Below are positions 1-8,888 of a stretch of DNA of 64,000 nucleotides, piece after piece. Position 1 is the stretch's first letter; each line of letters begins with the position of its first letter. The position numbers and the translations under genes were made by a program. The notes below the pieces were generated by a model. That model was not told the DNA's origin. It did no database searches and was given only the letters and a program-made list of their open reading frames with translations. Origin of the DNA: Bacillus sp. AFS059628 (lineage in GTDB: Bacteria; Bacillota; Bacilli; Bacillales; Bacillaceae_G); NCBI RefSeq assembly GCF_002571225.1, contig NZ_NVEC01000065.1, forward strand, positions 1-64,000. The letters run 5' to 3'.

Positions 1-124
1 CTCAAAATTCAGCGAAAGCAAAGAATTTAGGTGGGGGTCGGGCTGCCCATAAAAGTCCGATTGGTGAGTGCTAATAATCAGTGGGGGATGAACAAAACCC
101 CCACTGATTAAAGTTTCACTTTAT
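1..124 (+). repeat. bcr1-type repeat, cut by the window edge
   Basis: The sequence contains two hairpin-forming G/C blocks (GTGGGGG at 31-37 and 81-87, and CCCCCAC at 98-104) and ends in GTTTCAC-TTTAT at 113-124. A related copy lies at 63742-63850 and a short inverted one at 841-894; all share the CCCCCACTGATTAAAGTTTC end. The length, the TTTAT edge and dispersal fit the bcr1 family of the B. cereus group as I remember it. That name is a recollection and was not looked up. The left end lies outside the window. Confidence 0.75.
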
Positions 125-299
125 ACGAGATATAAAACAAATTTCAAATACGAAAAATCCAATTGCGGCTCATGCTTTATCATTTGATCGATTTGAAATT
201 GTTTACGGCGCGCATCAAACAGAAATTATTTCTCCTAAAGATAAAGCGCAATTCATCAATCTTGTTAAAAGTAAAAATCCACACATTGAAATGAAGTAA
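123..299 (+). pseudogene. 3' remnant of a bacterial PH-domain (YyaB-like) protein gene
   Basis: An open frame of about 58 codons begins inside the repeat boundary and ends at TAA 297-299. It has no start codon or ribosome site. The translated end (ALSFDRFEIVYG then EIISPKDKAQF then NPHIEMK) matches the pattern of the C-terminal strand-helix of small YyaB-like PH domains, as in SxDRxEIxYG and ISPKDKxxFI. The reading frame is stopped upstream by a TGA within the repeat (105-107). I infer that the repeat inserted into the gene, so the 5' half should lie just left of the window. Confidence 0.6.
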
Positions 300-325
300 A
301 AGAGTGGCTCGGAAGCCACTCTTTT
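298..325. terminator. bidirectional terminator
   Basis: Perfect 11-bp stem (AAAAGAGTGGC with GCCACTCTTTT) and 6-nt loop, with A and T runs at both feet. It separates the PH-domain remnant from the minus-strand gene that follows. Confidence 0.8.
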
Positions 326-722
326 ACTTTGGATTTGTCATATAAGGTTGTACATGAATCATACATAGATCCCGGAACTTTCCTTCAGCAGTTGTGACAA
401 TGACGACTGCTCTTCCGGCACTTTTTCCAGTAATCGTTACCGTATCGCCTTTTGGATACATTGTGATGACATCACCATTCATATTTGTCCAAATAAGTTC
501 TTTATTCGTCGCTTGCATCGGCAACACGGAAGCTGATAACTCAGTGCTTTGTCCCGTTCTTATTTTCAACTTATTTTTTCCCATATGAACACCAATGACT
601 GACATAACAGAAGGAGCAATTGAAATTTTAGGTGGATTAGGTTGTATGTTCAAACAAGACGCAGAAGTATTTGTGATAGGTGAAAATTTTCGTGTTTGTT
701 GTTGCTGGAAAGCCGCTAACAT
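324..722 (-). CDS. small protein with a bacterial Ig-like (BIG2-type) domain
   Basis: A 132-residue protein. Residues about 45-125 have the pattern of a BIG2-like immunoglobulin fold: a start such as [16 protein letters not shown], a central Trp in NKELIWTN, then [17 protein letters not shown] and a final strand. There is no signal peptide or membrane segment; the N-terminus is Gln-rich ([11 protein letters not shown]). Start ATG at 722 is preceded by GAAAGGGG on the minus strand. It is a single gene between its own terminator and a divergent small ORF. The domain call is pattern recognition only and the biological role is unknown. Confidence 0.65.
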   Translation of the reverse strand: MLAAFQQQQTRKFSPITNTSASCLNIQPNPPKISIAPSVMSVIGVHMGKNKLKIRTGQSTELSASVLPMQATNKELIWTNMNGDVITMYPKGDTVTITGKSAGRAVVIVTTAEGKFRDLCMIHVQPYMTNPK

Positions 723-778
723 GTTGGAGTCCCCTTTCTGTATAAGTGCTGATAGTATTACTATAAAGGAGTAGTGTT

Positions 779-841
779 ATGTTTAATTTAACGAAACATA
801 AAGAAATTGTTAAATTCGAGCAGAAGATTGTCGAACTTTGA
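779..841 (+). pseudogene. truncated small ORF ended by the repeat boundary
   Basis: ATG at 779 follows a good ribosome site (AAAGGAG, 765-771) and reads 20 codons, beginning MFNLTKHKEIVKFEQK, to TGA 839-841. The final A of that stop is the first base of the ATAAA edge of the repeat copy at 841-894, so the stop is created at the junction. Directly beyond the repeat is the putP terminator, so no downstream half is visible. It may be the 5' end of a lost gene or a genuine very short peptide. I do not recognise the family. Confidence 0.4.
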
Positions 842-894
842 TAAAGTGAAACTTTAATCAGTGGGGGTCTTACTGCACGTTAATGCGGGATAAA
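841..894 (-). repeat. 54-bp deletion form of the bcr1-type repeat, inverted
   Basis: On the minus strand it runs from TTTATCCCGC (894-885) through GTAAGACCCCCACTGATT to GTTTCAC-TTTAT (841). Both edges are TTTAT, as expected of a target duplication. The inside of the element is missing, and the join falls at a CCCCCAC block that occurs twice in longer copies. Confidence 0.75.
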
Positions 895-897
895 AAG

Positions 898-930
898 AAA
901 GCTCTGCTGATACGATAACAGCAGAGCTTT
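898..930 (-). terminator. putP: putP terminator
   Basis: Stem AAAGCTCTGCTG paired with CAGCAGAGCTTT and a 9-nt loop lies just past the putP stop. On the minus strand it is followed by TTTCTTTTTAT, and the last T residues of that tract belong to the repeat edge. Confidence 0.85.
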
Positions 931-934
931 CCCT

Positions 935-2413
935 CTATAGATTATGACTATGTTGTTTTTCGAAATTCTCAAATTGCTCTTCAACTTCTTTTGAAGGTTG
1001 TGTTAGTAAACTAACAATTACGATAGCTAGTAAACTAATAGCGAAACCTGGAATCATTTCATATAAGAAATCTTTTAAGAATTTGAATTGAGTCCATATA
1101 ATAACAGTAGCGGCACCAGAAATCATACCAGCAAGCGCGCCCCATTTCGTCATACGTTTCCAATATAAGCTTAATAAAATAGCAGGTCCGAATGAAGAAC
1201 CAAAACCAGCCCAAGCGTATCCAACAAGAGCTAAAATCGTATCATTTTGTTTAAATGCTAATGCGCACCCAACTAATGCAATAACAAGCACAGCCATACG
1301 ACCGACAAATACAAGCTCTTTATCAGAGGCAGAGCGTTTAAAGAATGTACGATATAAGTCTTCCGTTACGGCACTAGAAGTAACGAGTAACTGAGATGAG
1401 ATTGTACTCATAATTGCTGCTAAAATAGCTGCTAATAAAAATCCAGTAATAAGTGGATGGAATAAAATTTTTCCTAGTTCAAGGAAAATTGTTTCTGGGT
1501 TAGATAATGTTAACCCTTGTTGTGAATAGTAAGCAATACCAATAAGACCAGTAAACATAGCTCCGACAACAGAGAAAATCATCCAGCTCATACCAATTCT
1601 TCGTGCGCTTTTCAGTTCTTTTACAGATGAAATCGCCATAAAGCGTACGATGATATGAGGTTGTCCAACATAACCAAGGCCCCATGCGAATAAAGAAATC
1701 ATTCCTAAAGTAGAGGCACCTTTAAAAATATCTAGACGTGTTGGATCTACAGAACGAATTGTATCAAATGCAGGTCCAAGTCCGTTCGAATTCATAATTG
1801 TTACGATAGGAACAAGAATAAGAGCGACTACCATAATGATTCCTTGCACGAAGTCTGTCCAACTTACTGCTAAGAAACCACCAAATAATGTGTAAGCTAC
1901 AACAACGCCTGCAACAATGAATAATCCAACGTGGTAGTTCATACCAAATGAATTTTCAAATAATACAGCGCCTGAAACTAATCCTGAAGCTACATAAAAA
2001 GTAAAGAAAATCATAATAACAAGTCCGGATACTAAGCGTAGCATATGAGATTTGTCGTGGAAACGGTGTTCCAAAAATTCTGGGATAGTAATAGAGTTGT
2101 TTGCAATTTCAGAGTAGGTACGTAAGCGAGGAGCAACATATAGCCAGTTTGCGTATGCGCCTAGTGTTAGGCCGATTGCAATCCAACTGCTACTTAATCC
2201 AACGCTAAACATTGCACCGGGTAGTCCCATTAAAAGCCAACCACTCATATCGGATGCTCCAGCGCTTAATGCTGTTACTGCGGGGCCTAGTGTACGCCCG
2301 CCAAGCATATAATCTGTTAAGTTGGACGTTCGTTTATAGGCGAAATAGCCAATGACTAACATCCCGAGCATGTAAATAGAGATTGAAGTTAAAGTTAACA
2401 TCTGCGTACTCAT
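935..2413 (-). CDS. putP: sodium/proline symporter PutP
   Basis: A 492-residue sodium:solute symporter (SSS family) that imports proline with Na+ across the cytoplasmic membrane. About 13 hydrophobic segments are visible. Family landmarks include DYMLGGRTLGPAVTALSAGASDMSGWLLMGLPG near residues 34-67, an SSS pattern in GFLAVSWTDFVQGI, and the region AILAAIMSTISSQLLVTSSAVTEDLYR near 328-355. The start ATG follows AAGGAAGGGG. Length matches PutP/OpuE. It is monocistronic with a terminator behind it. Whether it serves proline as a nutrient or for osmoprotection cannot be told from sequence, and no putB/putC genes are nearby. Confidence 0.93.
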   Translation of the reverse strand: MSTQMLTLTSISIYMLGMLVIGYFAYKRTSNLTDYMLGGRTLGPAVTALSAGASDMSGWLLMGLPGAMFSVGLSSSWIAIGLTLGAYANWLYVAPRLRTYSEIANNSITIPEFLEHRFHDKSHMLRLVSGLVIMIFFTFYVASGLVSGAVLFENSFGMNYHVGLFIVAGVVVAYTLFGGFLAVSWTDFVQGIIMVVALILVPIVTIMNSNGLGPAFDTIRSVDPTRLDIFKGASTLGMISLFAWGLGYVGQPHIIVRFMAISSVKELKSARRIGMSWMIFSVVGAMFTGLIGIAYYSQQGLTLSNPETIFLELGKILFHPLITGFLLAAILAAIMSTISSQLLVTSSAVTEDLYRTFFKRSASDKELVFVGRMAVLVIALVGCALAFKQNDTILALVGYAWAGFGSSFGPAILLSLYWKRMTKWGALAGMISGAATVIIWTQFKFLKDFLYEMIPGFAISLLAIVIVSLLTQPSKEVEEQFENFEKQHSHNL

Positions 2414-2672
2414 GTAGTTCCCCTTCCTTTTGTCATGTCTTTTGATGCGTTATGCATATTTATAATCTATCATGATTATTCTGAAAAATCCATACAGAAA
2501 TATGAATTTTCAGAAATGTAAGCGTTTTTTGATATCATTTTACTTTTTTAATATATAATATTCATACAAAAAACCTTATTTTTAATAGAGTATTTATTAT
2601 ATTTACATAAAAAGAGGTTGTTTTGTCAATATAATATTGAAAGGAGAGAAAAATAAAATTTTTTAAAAAGTA

Positions 2673-2702
2673 TTGACTTATGAAAAAAGTTAAGTCTATA
2701 AT
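2673..2702 (+). promoter_or_regulatory. sigma-A promoter of the trp operon leader
   Basis: TTGACT at 2673-2678 and TATAAT at 2697-2702 with an 18-nt spacer, ahead of the first T-box. The spacer and -35 contain the inverted repeat GACTTA-N10-TAAGTC (2675-2696). Transcription should start near 2709. The 259 bp between this promoter and the putP start is AT-rich and shows no gene. Confidence 0.85.
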
Positions 2703-2708
2703 GAGTGC

Positions 2709-2980
2709 AACTTAAAAAAATGCAAGCGTTGATGAAGAAGAGTACACATGATGAACATGTCAGAGAGCTGATGGTTGGTGCGAATCAGTATGGAATTGAT
2801 GTGGAATGGGCTTCGGAGCTTCCAAACCGAAACGAAAGAAGTAGGCTTTGGCGACATGATCTCATCGATACAAGAGACACGTATTGTTTTTGATACGGTA
2901 AAGTGCGTTACATTCGTAACGAATTAAGGTGGCACCACGGGAGTACCCGTCCTTTCTATAGGATGAGTACTCCCTTTTTG
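2709..2980 (+). promoter_or_regulatory. T-box riboswitch 1, tryptophan specifier
   Basis: Canonical T-box leader. It has the Stem I conserved pieces (GAAGAAGAGTA near 2733, CAGAGAGCTGATGGTTGGTGC near 2761), the specifier TGG at 2807-2809 within GAATGGGCTT, and the T-box proper AAGGTGGCACCACGG at 2926-2940. The terminator pairs GGGAGTAC (2939-2946) with GTACTCCC (2967-2974) before a T run. Uncharged tRNA-Trp should bind and favour the antiterminator, allowing read-through to the second T-box. Confidence 0.95.
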
Positions 2981-2991
2981 TGTACAAAAAA

Positions 2992-3275
2992 TTAAATAAA
3001 TGAAATCGTTGAAGTAAGAAGAGTACGTATATTGGAGACGTTACAGAGAGCCGGGGATAGGTGGGAGCCCGGTGCGGTGCCATATACGGAATGGGCTTAC
3101 GAGAGGTATGCTGAACAATTCTTTTCAGTAGGCAACCCGGGTTCCGCCGTTACAAGGATAAGGTATATATTTTGTACCTGAATAAAGCGGGATGCTTTTG
3201 CGTCCAACATGAGGTGGTACCACGGTAAATTTATCGTCCTCTACATATTTTCGATATGTAGGGGACTTTTTTATT
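2992..3275 (+). promoter_or_regulatory. T-box riboswitch 2, tryptophan specifier
   Basis: A second full T-box directly after the first. It has AGAAGAGTAC near 3017, CAGAGAGCCGGGG near 3045, the specifier TGG at 3092-3094 in the same GAATGGGCTT context, the T-box AGGTGGTACCACGG at 3212-3225, and a terminator pairing GTCCTCTACATAT with ATATGTAGGGGAC (3236-3266) before a T run. Two Trp-specific units in series should give a tighter, more switch-like response to tRNA-Trp charging than one. Confidence 0.95.
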
Positions 3276-3296
3276 TTTCAGACTGAGGTGAAAGGC

Positions 3297-4715
3297 ATGA
3301 TGACAAAAGAGGAATTTATGAAGCAAAAAGAACAGGGAAGAGCATTTCTAGTAATCTCTGAAGAAGAAGGAGATAGCATTACGCCAATTTCTTTATATAG
3401 ACGTATGAAAGGAAAGAAAAAGTTTTTATTAGAAAGTTCGCAGCTTCATCAAGATAAAGGACGCTATTCTTACTTAGGATGTAACCCATATGGTGAAGTG
3501 AAAAGTGTTGGTACAGAAGTAGAACGAACGATTTACGGCCGGGCAGAAAAGTTGCAAGGTAACGTACTACAAGTGTTAGAAGGAGAAACCCGGTCAGCTC
3601 AAGTAGACAGTCCATTTCCATTTTGCGGAGGAGCAGTTGGTTATATTGGCTATGACGTCATTCGGCAATATGAAAACATTGGAGCAGATTTACATGATCC
3701 ATTGAATATTCCAGAAGTACACCTTTTATTGTACCGTGAGTTTATCGTGTATGACCACTTACGCCAAAAATTATCATTTGTATATGTATGCAGGGAAGAT
3801 GATTCAGCAGATTATGAAGAAGTATATGAAAGATTGCAAGTATACAAAGAGCAAGTGTTACAGGGAGAAGAAGCGGAAGTAATTGAAACAAAATCGACAT
3901 TATCATTCACTTCTTCTATAACAGAAAAAGAATTTTGCGTGATGGTAGAAACGGCGAAAGAATACATTCGGGCCGGGGACATATTCCAAGTCGTATTATC
4001 CCAGCGTTTGCAAAGTGAATGTATTGGTGATCCATTCGCGTTATACCGAAAACTACGAATAGCCAATCCATCACCATATATGTTCTATATCGATTTTCAA
4101 AATTATGTTGTACTCGGTTCCTCGCCGGAAAGTTTGTTATCAGTAAGAGAAGATAAAGTGATGACGAATCCAATTGCTGGTACGAGGCCGAGAGGGAAGA
4201 CAAAGCAGGAAGATACGGAAATTGAAAAAGAGCTGTTAGAAAATGAGAAAGAACGAGCGGAGCATATGATGCTTGTGGACCTTGGGCGGAATGATATTGG
4301 CAGAGTAAGTGAAATTGGTTCCGTGACGATAGATAAATATATGAAAGTAGAAAAATATTCTCACGTTATGCACATTGTATCTGAAGTTTACGGAACATTG
4401 CGAAAACAAATGAGTGGATTTGATGCATTAGCGTATTGTCTACCAGCAGGAACAGTGTCAGGCGCTCCGAAAATTAGAGCGATGGAAATTATAAATGAGT
4501 TAGAGAATGAAAAAAGAAATATATATGCGGGGGCAGTTGGATACGTTAGTTTTTCAGGGAATCTTGATATGGCGCTCGCCATTCGAACGATGGTCGTAAA
4601 AGATAAAAAAGCATACGTTCAGGCAGGAGCAGGAATTGTTTACGATTCAGACCCAATAGCTGAATATGAAGAAACGTTAAATAAAGCAAGAGCGCTTTTG
4701 GAGGTAATGAAATGA
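3297..4715 (+). CDS. trpE: anthranilate synthase component I
   Basis: Converts chorismate and ammonia to anthranilate, with TrpG supplying ammonia from glutamine. I place the start at ATG 3297, because GAGGTG at 3285-3290 is a ribosome site 6 nt upstream; a GTG at 3288 lies inside that site. This gives 472 residues. The tryptophan feedback motif LLES is at residues 44-47. The chorismate-binding domain shows IAGTRPRG (293-300), HMMLVDLGRND (323-333) and PAGTVSGAPK (383-392). The gene is directly under the tandem T-box and overlaps trpG by 4 bp (ATGA), so control is both at transcription and by enzyme feedback. Confidence 0.97.
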   Translation: MMTKEEFMKQKEQGRAFLVISEEEGDSITPISLYRRMKGKKKFLLESSQLHQDKGRYSYLGCNPYGEVKSVGTEVERTIYGRAEKLQGNVLQVLEGETRSAQVDSPFPFCGGAVGYIGYDVIRQYENIGADLHDPLNIPEVHLLLYREFIVYDHLRQKLSFVYVCREDDSADYEEVYERLQVYKEQVLQGEEAEVIETKSTLSFTSSITEKEFCVMVETAKEYIRAGDIFQVVLSQRLQSECIGDPFALYRKLRIANPSPYMFYIDFQNYVVLGSSPESLLSVREDKVMTNPIAGTRPRGKTKQEDTEIEKELLENEKERAEHMMLVDLGRNDIGRVSEIGSVTIDKYMKVEKYSHVMHIVSEVYGTLRKQMSGFDALAYCLPAGTVSGAPKIRAMEIINELENEKRNIYAGAVGYVSFSGNLDMALAIRTMVVKDKKAYVQAGAGIVYDSDPIAEYEETLNKARALLEVMK

Positions 4716-5299
4716 TTGTACTAATTGATAATTACGATTCATTCACATATAACTTGTATCAACTGTTAGGTCAATATGAAGAAAATATTGTAGTCGTAAG
4801 AAATGACCAAATAACGATAGAACAATTAGAAGAAATGAAGCCGAAAGGAATTGTACTTTCACCAGGACCAGGAAAACCAGAGGATGCTGGCATTTGTATC
4901 GAAGTGATTCGTCATTTTTATAAGAACGTTCCCATATTAGGTATTTGTCTTGGTCATCAAGCGATTATAGCAGCATTTGGAGGAGAGATTGTAAGAGCAG
5001 AACGTATTAAACACGGAAAAACATCTCGTGTGAAACATAATGGAACTTCAATCTTTTCATATGTAACACAGCCATTAACAGCGATGCGTTATCATTCCCT
5101 TGTTGCAGCGCAGACAAGTTTGCCAGAGTGTTTTGACATACTAGCGACAGCGATGGACGACGGAGAAATAATGGCAGTTCGTCACAATTATTATCCGCTA
5201 TTCGGATTACAGTTTCATCCGGAATCAATCGCAACAGAAGAAGGCGGAAAGTTAATACGTGCCTTTTTAGGCGAAGTGAAAAAGGAGGAAAGAGTATGA
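4712..5299 (+). CDS. trpG: anthranilate synthase component II, glutamine amidotransferase
   Basis: A 195-residue class I glutamine amidotransferase that releases ammonia for TrpE. The catalytic triad is visible: Cys79 in GICLGHQ, and His169 and Glu171 in FHPES. The oxyanion-side motif [11 protein letters not shown] is at 50-60. It overlaps trpE and trpD by 4 bp each. In B. subtilis the amidotransferase is shared with folate synthesis (pabA) and lies elsewhere; here a copy sits within the trp operon, a known difference of the B. cereus group. Sequence alone does not exclude use by PabB as well. Confidence 0.96.
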   Translation: MIVLIDNYDSFTYNLYQLLGQYEENIVVVRNDQITIEQLEEMKPKGIVLSPGPGKPEDAGICIEVIRHFYKNVPILGICLGHQAIIAAFGGEIVRAERIKHGKTSRVKHNGTSIFSYVTQPLTAMRYHSLVAAQTSLPECFDILATAMDDGEIMAVRHNYYPLFGLQFHPESIATEEGGKLIRAFLGEVKKEERV

Positions 5300-6321
5300 A
5301 TAACTATCTTCGTAAATTAGTGGAGGGGCAACATTTGACAGAAGAGGAAATGTATAGAGCAGGGCTTCTTTTATTAAATGAAAACATATTGGAAAGTGAA
5401 ATTGCAGCTTTCCTAGTATTACTGAAAGCGAAAGGTGAAACAGCAGAAGAAATATACGGCCTCGTTCGAGCGCTTCGTGACAAGGCATTACCATTTTCGA
5501 ACCATATACAAGGAGCGATGGACAATTGCGGGACAGGTGGTGACGGTGCCCAAACGTTTAATATTAGTACAACATCGGCATTTGTACTGGCGGGAGCTGG
5601 TGTAAAGGTTGCCAAACATGGTAATCGTGCTGTTTCTAGTAAAACAGGAAGTGCAGATTTATTAGAAGAACTCGGTGTAAATATTAGCAGTACGCCAAAC
5701 GAAATTGATTATTTACTAGAGCATGTCGGAATCGCATTTTTATTCGCACCAGCGATGCATCCAGCATTAAGACGCATTATGAAAATAAGAAAAGAATTAA
5801 ACGTGCCGACGATCTTTAACTTAATTGGTCCTTTAACAAATCCGGTGAATTTAGAAACACAATTTGTCGGCATTTATAAACGAGATATGTTACTACCAGT
5901 TGCGCAAGTATTACAGAAACTAGGAAGAAAACAAGCGCTTGTCGTAAACGGGAGTGGTTTTTTAGATGAAGCATCATTACAAGGAGAAAATCACGTTGTC
6001 ATTTTAAAAGATAATGAAATAGTAAAAACGAGTATTGAACCTGAGAAATACGGTTTCAAAATAGTGAGAAATGAAGAGATTAGAGGCGGGAATTCGAAAG
6101 AGAATGCAAAGATTACGCTCGGAGTATTAAGCGGAGAAAAGAGTGTTTACCGCGATACTGTTTTATTCAATGCAGGTCTAGCTCTTTTTGCAAATGGAAA
6201 AACGGAAACGATTGAAGAAGGAATTACACTAGCGGCACATAGCATTGACTCTGGAAAAGCATTAGCCAAACTAAACTTATTAATTACAGCAAGTAATGAG
6301 AAATTAGAAAGGGTGAATTAA
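5296..6321 (+). CDS. trpD: anthranilate phosphoribosyltransferase
   Basis: Joins anthranilate to phosphoribosyl pyrophosphate, the second step of tryptophan synthesis. The 341-residue length is normal. The PRPP/Mg loop GTGGDG is at residues 79-84 followed by [16 protein letters not shown], and [21 protein letters not shown] (from 107) binds anthranilate and phosphate. An N-terminal helical region precedes the glycine-rich fold. It overlaps trpG by 4 bp and is separated from trpC by a single base, which indicates translational coupling within the operon. Confidence 0.97.
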   Translation: MNNYLRKLVEGQHLTEEEMYRAGLLLLNENILESEIAAFLVLLKAKGETAEEIYGLVRALRDKALPFSNHIQGAMDNCGTGGDGAQTFNISTTSAFVLAGAGVKVAKHGNRAVSSKTGSADLLEELGVNISSTPNEIDYLLEHVGIAFLFAPAMHPALRRIMKIRKELNVPTIFNLIGPLTNPVNLETQFVGIYKRDMLLPVAQVLQKLGRKQALVVNGSGFLDEASLQGENHVVILKDNEIVKTSIEPEKYGFKIVRNEEIRGGNSKENAKITLGVLSGEKSVYRDTVLFNAGLALFANGKTETIEEGITLAAHSIDSGKALAKLNLLITASNEKLERVN

Positions 6322-6322
6322 C

Positions 6323-7084
6323 GTGGGGACGATTTTAGACAAAATTGTAGACCAAAAGAAAAAGGAAGTGGCGGCATTATATGAAACGTATATACCAGTA
6401 AAAGAAAGTAGAAACACACATTCACTTGTAGAAGCATTACAGCAGTTTACTGTCATTGCAGAAGTAAAGCGAGCATCACCATCAAAGGGAGATATCAATT
6501 TACACGTTGATGTACGAAAACAAGTAAAAACATATGAAGAATGCGGCGCAGGAGCAGTTTCTGTTTTAACAGACGGTCAGTTTTTTAAAGGATCGTTTCA
6601 TGATTTACAAACGGCGAGAGAAGAAAGTAACATTCCGCTTTTATGCAAAGATTTTATAATAGATAAAATTCAAATTGATAGAGCGTATGAAGCTGGCGCA
6701 GATATTATTTTACTAATCGTAGCGGCGTTAACGGAAGAGAAGTTAAAAGAGCTGTATAGTTACGTACTAGAAAAAGGATTAGAAGCAATTGTTGAAGTTC
6801 ATGATGAGCAGGAATTAGAAATTGCGATCCAATTAAATCCGCACGTTATCGGTATTAACAACCGTAATTTAAAAACGTTTGAAGTGGATTTAAACCAAAC
6901 GGAAAAGCTCGGGAAACGATTAAATGAGGAGAAATTACTTTGGATTAGCGAAAGCGGGATTCATTCAAAAGAGGATATTATTCGTGTTAAAAAAGCAGGA
7001 GCAAAAGGTGTATTAGTTGGGGAAGCGCTTATGACATCATCTTCTATTCGTAACTTTTTTGAAGATTGTAAGGTGAACATATGA
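6323..7084 (+). CDS. trpC: indole-3-glycerol phosphate synthase
   Basis: Closes the indole ring from carboxyphenylamino-deoxyribulose phosphate. The protein has 253 residues and a TIM-barrel fold. Signature [10 protein letters not shown] lies at 47-56, the catalytic Lys region LCKDFIID at 107-114, and [14 protein letters not shown] and [10 protein letters not shown] occur later. The start is GTG 6323, with AAAGGGTG 7 to 14 nt upstream. It is a separate gene from trpF, unlike the fused enteric enzyme, and overlaps trpF by 4 bp. Confidence 0.97.
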   Translation: MGTILDKIVDQKKKEVAALYETYIPVKESRNTHSLVEALQQFTVIAEVKRASPSKGDINLHVDVRKQVKTYEECGAGAVSVLTDGQFFKGSFHDLQTAREESNIPLLCKDFIIDKIQIDRAYEAGADIILLIVAALTEEKLKELYSYVLEKGLEAIVEVHDEQELEIAIQLNPHVIGINNRNLKTFEVDLNQTEKLGKRLNEEKLLWISESGIHSKEDIIRVKKAGAKGVLVGEALMTSSSIRNFFEDCKVNI

Positions 7085-7695
7085 AAGTGAAAATTTGCGG
7101 CATCACTGATATGGAAACAGCAAAACGTGCTTGCGAATACGGAGCAGATGCACTCGGATTTGTTTTTGCAGAAAGTAAACGGAAAATTACTCTGGAGCAG
7201 GCGAAAGAAATTATTACGGAACTTCCGGCACACGTGTTAAAGGTTGGTGTTTTCGTAAATGAATCAGTAGAGGTAATCCAGAAAATTGCAGATGAATGCG
7301 GGTTAACGCATGTGCAACTACATGGGGATGAAGATAATCATCAAATTAAGAGATTGAATATTCCGTCTATAAAAGCTCTCGGAGTAACTTCAGAGGCCGA
7401 TATGAAAAACGCTCAAGCATATGAAACGGATTATATATTGTTTGATAGCCCAAAAGAAAAGTTTCACGGTGGAAATGGAAAGAATTTTTCATGGGAACTA
7501 CTCGCACATATGCCAAAAGAGTTGCGAGAGAAAACGATATTAGCTGGTGGATTAAACGCTCTTAATATAGAAGAAGCAATTCGAACTGTTCGGCCATATA
7601 TGGTCGATGTGAGCAGCGGAGTAGAGACAGAAAGAAAGAAAGATGTAGAGAAAATAAAACAATTTATTATAAAAGCGAAGGAGTGTTCCAAATGA
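7081..7695 (+). CDS. trpF: phosphoribosylanthranilate isomerase
   Basis: Amadori-type isomerase and TIM barrel of 204 residues. The N-terminal KICGIT carries the catalytic Cys6, and the loop THVQLHG and the phosphate-binding LAGGLN segment are present. DYILFDS contains the expected catalytic Asp. It overlaps trpC by 4 bp. It also overlaps trpB by 4 bp if trpB starts at ATG 7692, which matches the pattern of overlaps through this operon. Confidence 0.96.
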   Translation: MKVKICGITDMETAKRACEYGADALGFVFAESKRKITLEQAKEIITELPAHVLKVGVFVNESVEVIQKIADECGLTHVQLHGDEDNHQIKRLNIPSIKALGVTSEADMKNAQAYETDYILFDSPKEKFHGGNGKNFSWELLAHMPKELREKTILAGGLNALNIEEAIRTVRPYMVDVSSGVETERKKDVEKIKQFIIKAKECSK

Positions 7696-8885
7696 ACTAC
7701 GCATATCCAGATGAAAAAGGACATTACGGTATATACGGAGGACGATACGTTCCAGAAACGTTAATGCAATCTGTACTAGAACTAGAAGAAGCATATAAAG
7801 AAGCGATGCAAGATGAGGCGTTTCAAAAGGAATTAAATCATTATTTAAAAACGTACGTCGGAAGAGAAACACCGCTATATTATGCTGATAATATGACGAA
7901 GTATTGCGGCGGTGCAAAAATTTATTTAAAACGTGAAGATTTGAACCATACAGGAGCTCATAAAATTAACAATACAATCGGTCAGGCACTACTTGCAGTA
8001 CGAATGGGCAAGAAAAAAGTTGTCGCTGAAACAGGGGCAGGACAACACGGTGTTGCAACCGCTACTGTATGTGCTCTACTCGGATTAGAATGCGTCATCT
8101 TTATGGGAGAAGAAGATGTGAGACGTCAAAAATTAAATGTGTTCCGAATGGAATTACTCGGAGCGAAAGTAGAAAGCGTAGCAGCAGGTAGCGGCACATT
8201 AAAAGATGCGGTGAACGAGGCGCTTCGCTACTGGGTTTCACACGTGCATGATACACACTACATTATGGGATCTGTTCTCGGACCGCATCCATTCCCACAA
8301 ATTGTTCGTGATTTCCAAAGTGTAATTGGGAAAGAAACAAAAAAACAATATGAAGCGTTAGAAGGGAAGTTACCAGAAGCTGTCGTTGCTTGTATTGGCG
8401 GCGGTAGTAATGCGATGGGCATGTTTTATCCGTTCGTGCATGATGAAGAAGTTGCTCTTTACGGCGTAGAAGCAGCTGGAAAAGGCGTTCATACAGAAAA
8501 GCACGCAGCGACTTTAACGAAAGGAAGCGTTGGTGTTTTACACGGATCGATGATGTATCTTCTGCAAAATGAAGAAGGGCAAATTCAAGAAGCTCACTCT
8601 ATTTCAGCAGGACTTGATTACCCAGGTGTTGGGCCAGAACATAGTTTACTAAAAGATATTGGACGCGTTTCTTATCATTCCATTACAGATGAAGAAGCGT
8701 TAGAAGCATTTCAATTATTAACGAAAAAAGAAGGGATTATTCCGGCTTTAGAAAGCTCGCATGCTGTCGCATATGCATTAAAATTAGCGCCGAAAATGAA
8801 GAAAGAAGAAGGACTTGTCATTTGCTTATCTGGCCGCGGAGATAAAGATGTAGAGAGTATAAAACGTTATATGGAAGAGGTGTAA
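7692..8885 (+). CDS. trpB: tryptophan synthase beta subunit
   Basis: PLP enzyme that condenses indole with serine. The start is ATG 7692, 8 nt after AAGGAG (7678-7683) and overlapping the trpF stop as ATGA; an upstream in-frame GTG at 7683 lies in the ribosome site. This gives 397 residues. PLP lysine Lys91 is in HTGAHKINN, the phosphate-binding GGGSNAMG is at 236-243, and GAGQHG (115-120) forms the substrate loop. It partners TrpA through an indole tunnel, and three bases separate its stop from the trpA start. Confidence 0.97.
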   Translation: MNYAYPDEKGHYGIYGGRYVPETLMQSVLELEEAYKEAMQDEAFQKELNHYLKTYVGRETPLYYADNMTKYCGGAKIYLKREDLNHTGAHKINNTIGQALLAVRMGKKKVVAETGAGQHGVATATVCALLGLECVIFMGEEDVRRQKLNVFRMELLGAKVESVAAGSGTLKDAVNEALRYWVSHVHDTHYIMGSVLGPHPFPQIVRDFQSVIGKETKKQYEALEGKLPEAVVACIGGGSNAMGMFYPFVHDEEVALYGVEAAGKGVHTEKHAATLTKGSVGVLHGSMMYLLQNEEGQIQEAHSISAGLDYPGVGPEHSLLKDIGRVSYHSITDEEALEAFQLLTKKEGIIPALESSHAVAYALKLAPKMKKEEGLVICLSGRGDKDVESIKRYMEEV

Positions 8886-8888
8886 AAA

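Noticed and set aside
2517-2532. Catabolite-response element upstream of putP
   Set aside because: Only the first half fits; the conserved CA at the end is absent.
2705-2893. Open frame of 62 codons inside the first T-box
   Set aside because: It lies wholly in conserved T-box RNA structure and has no ribosome site, so it is an accident of the leader sequence.
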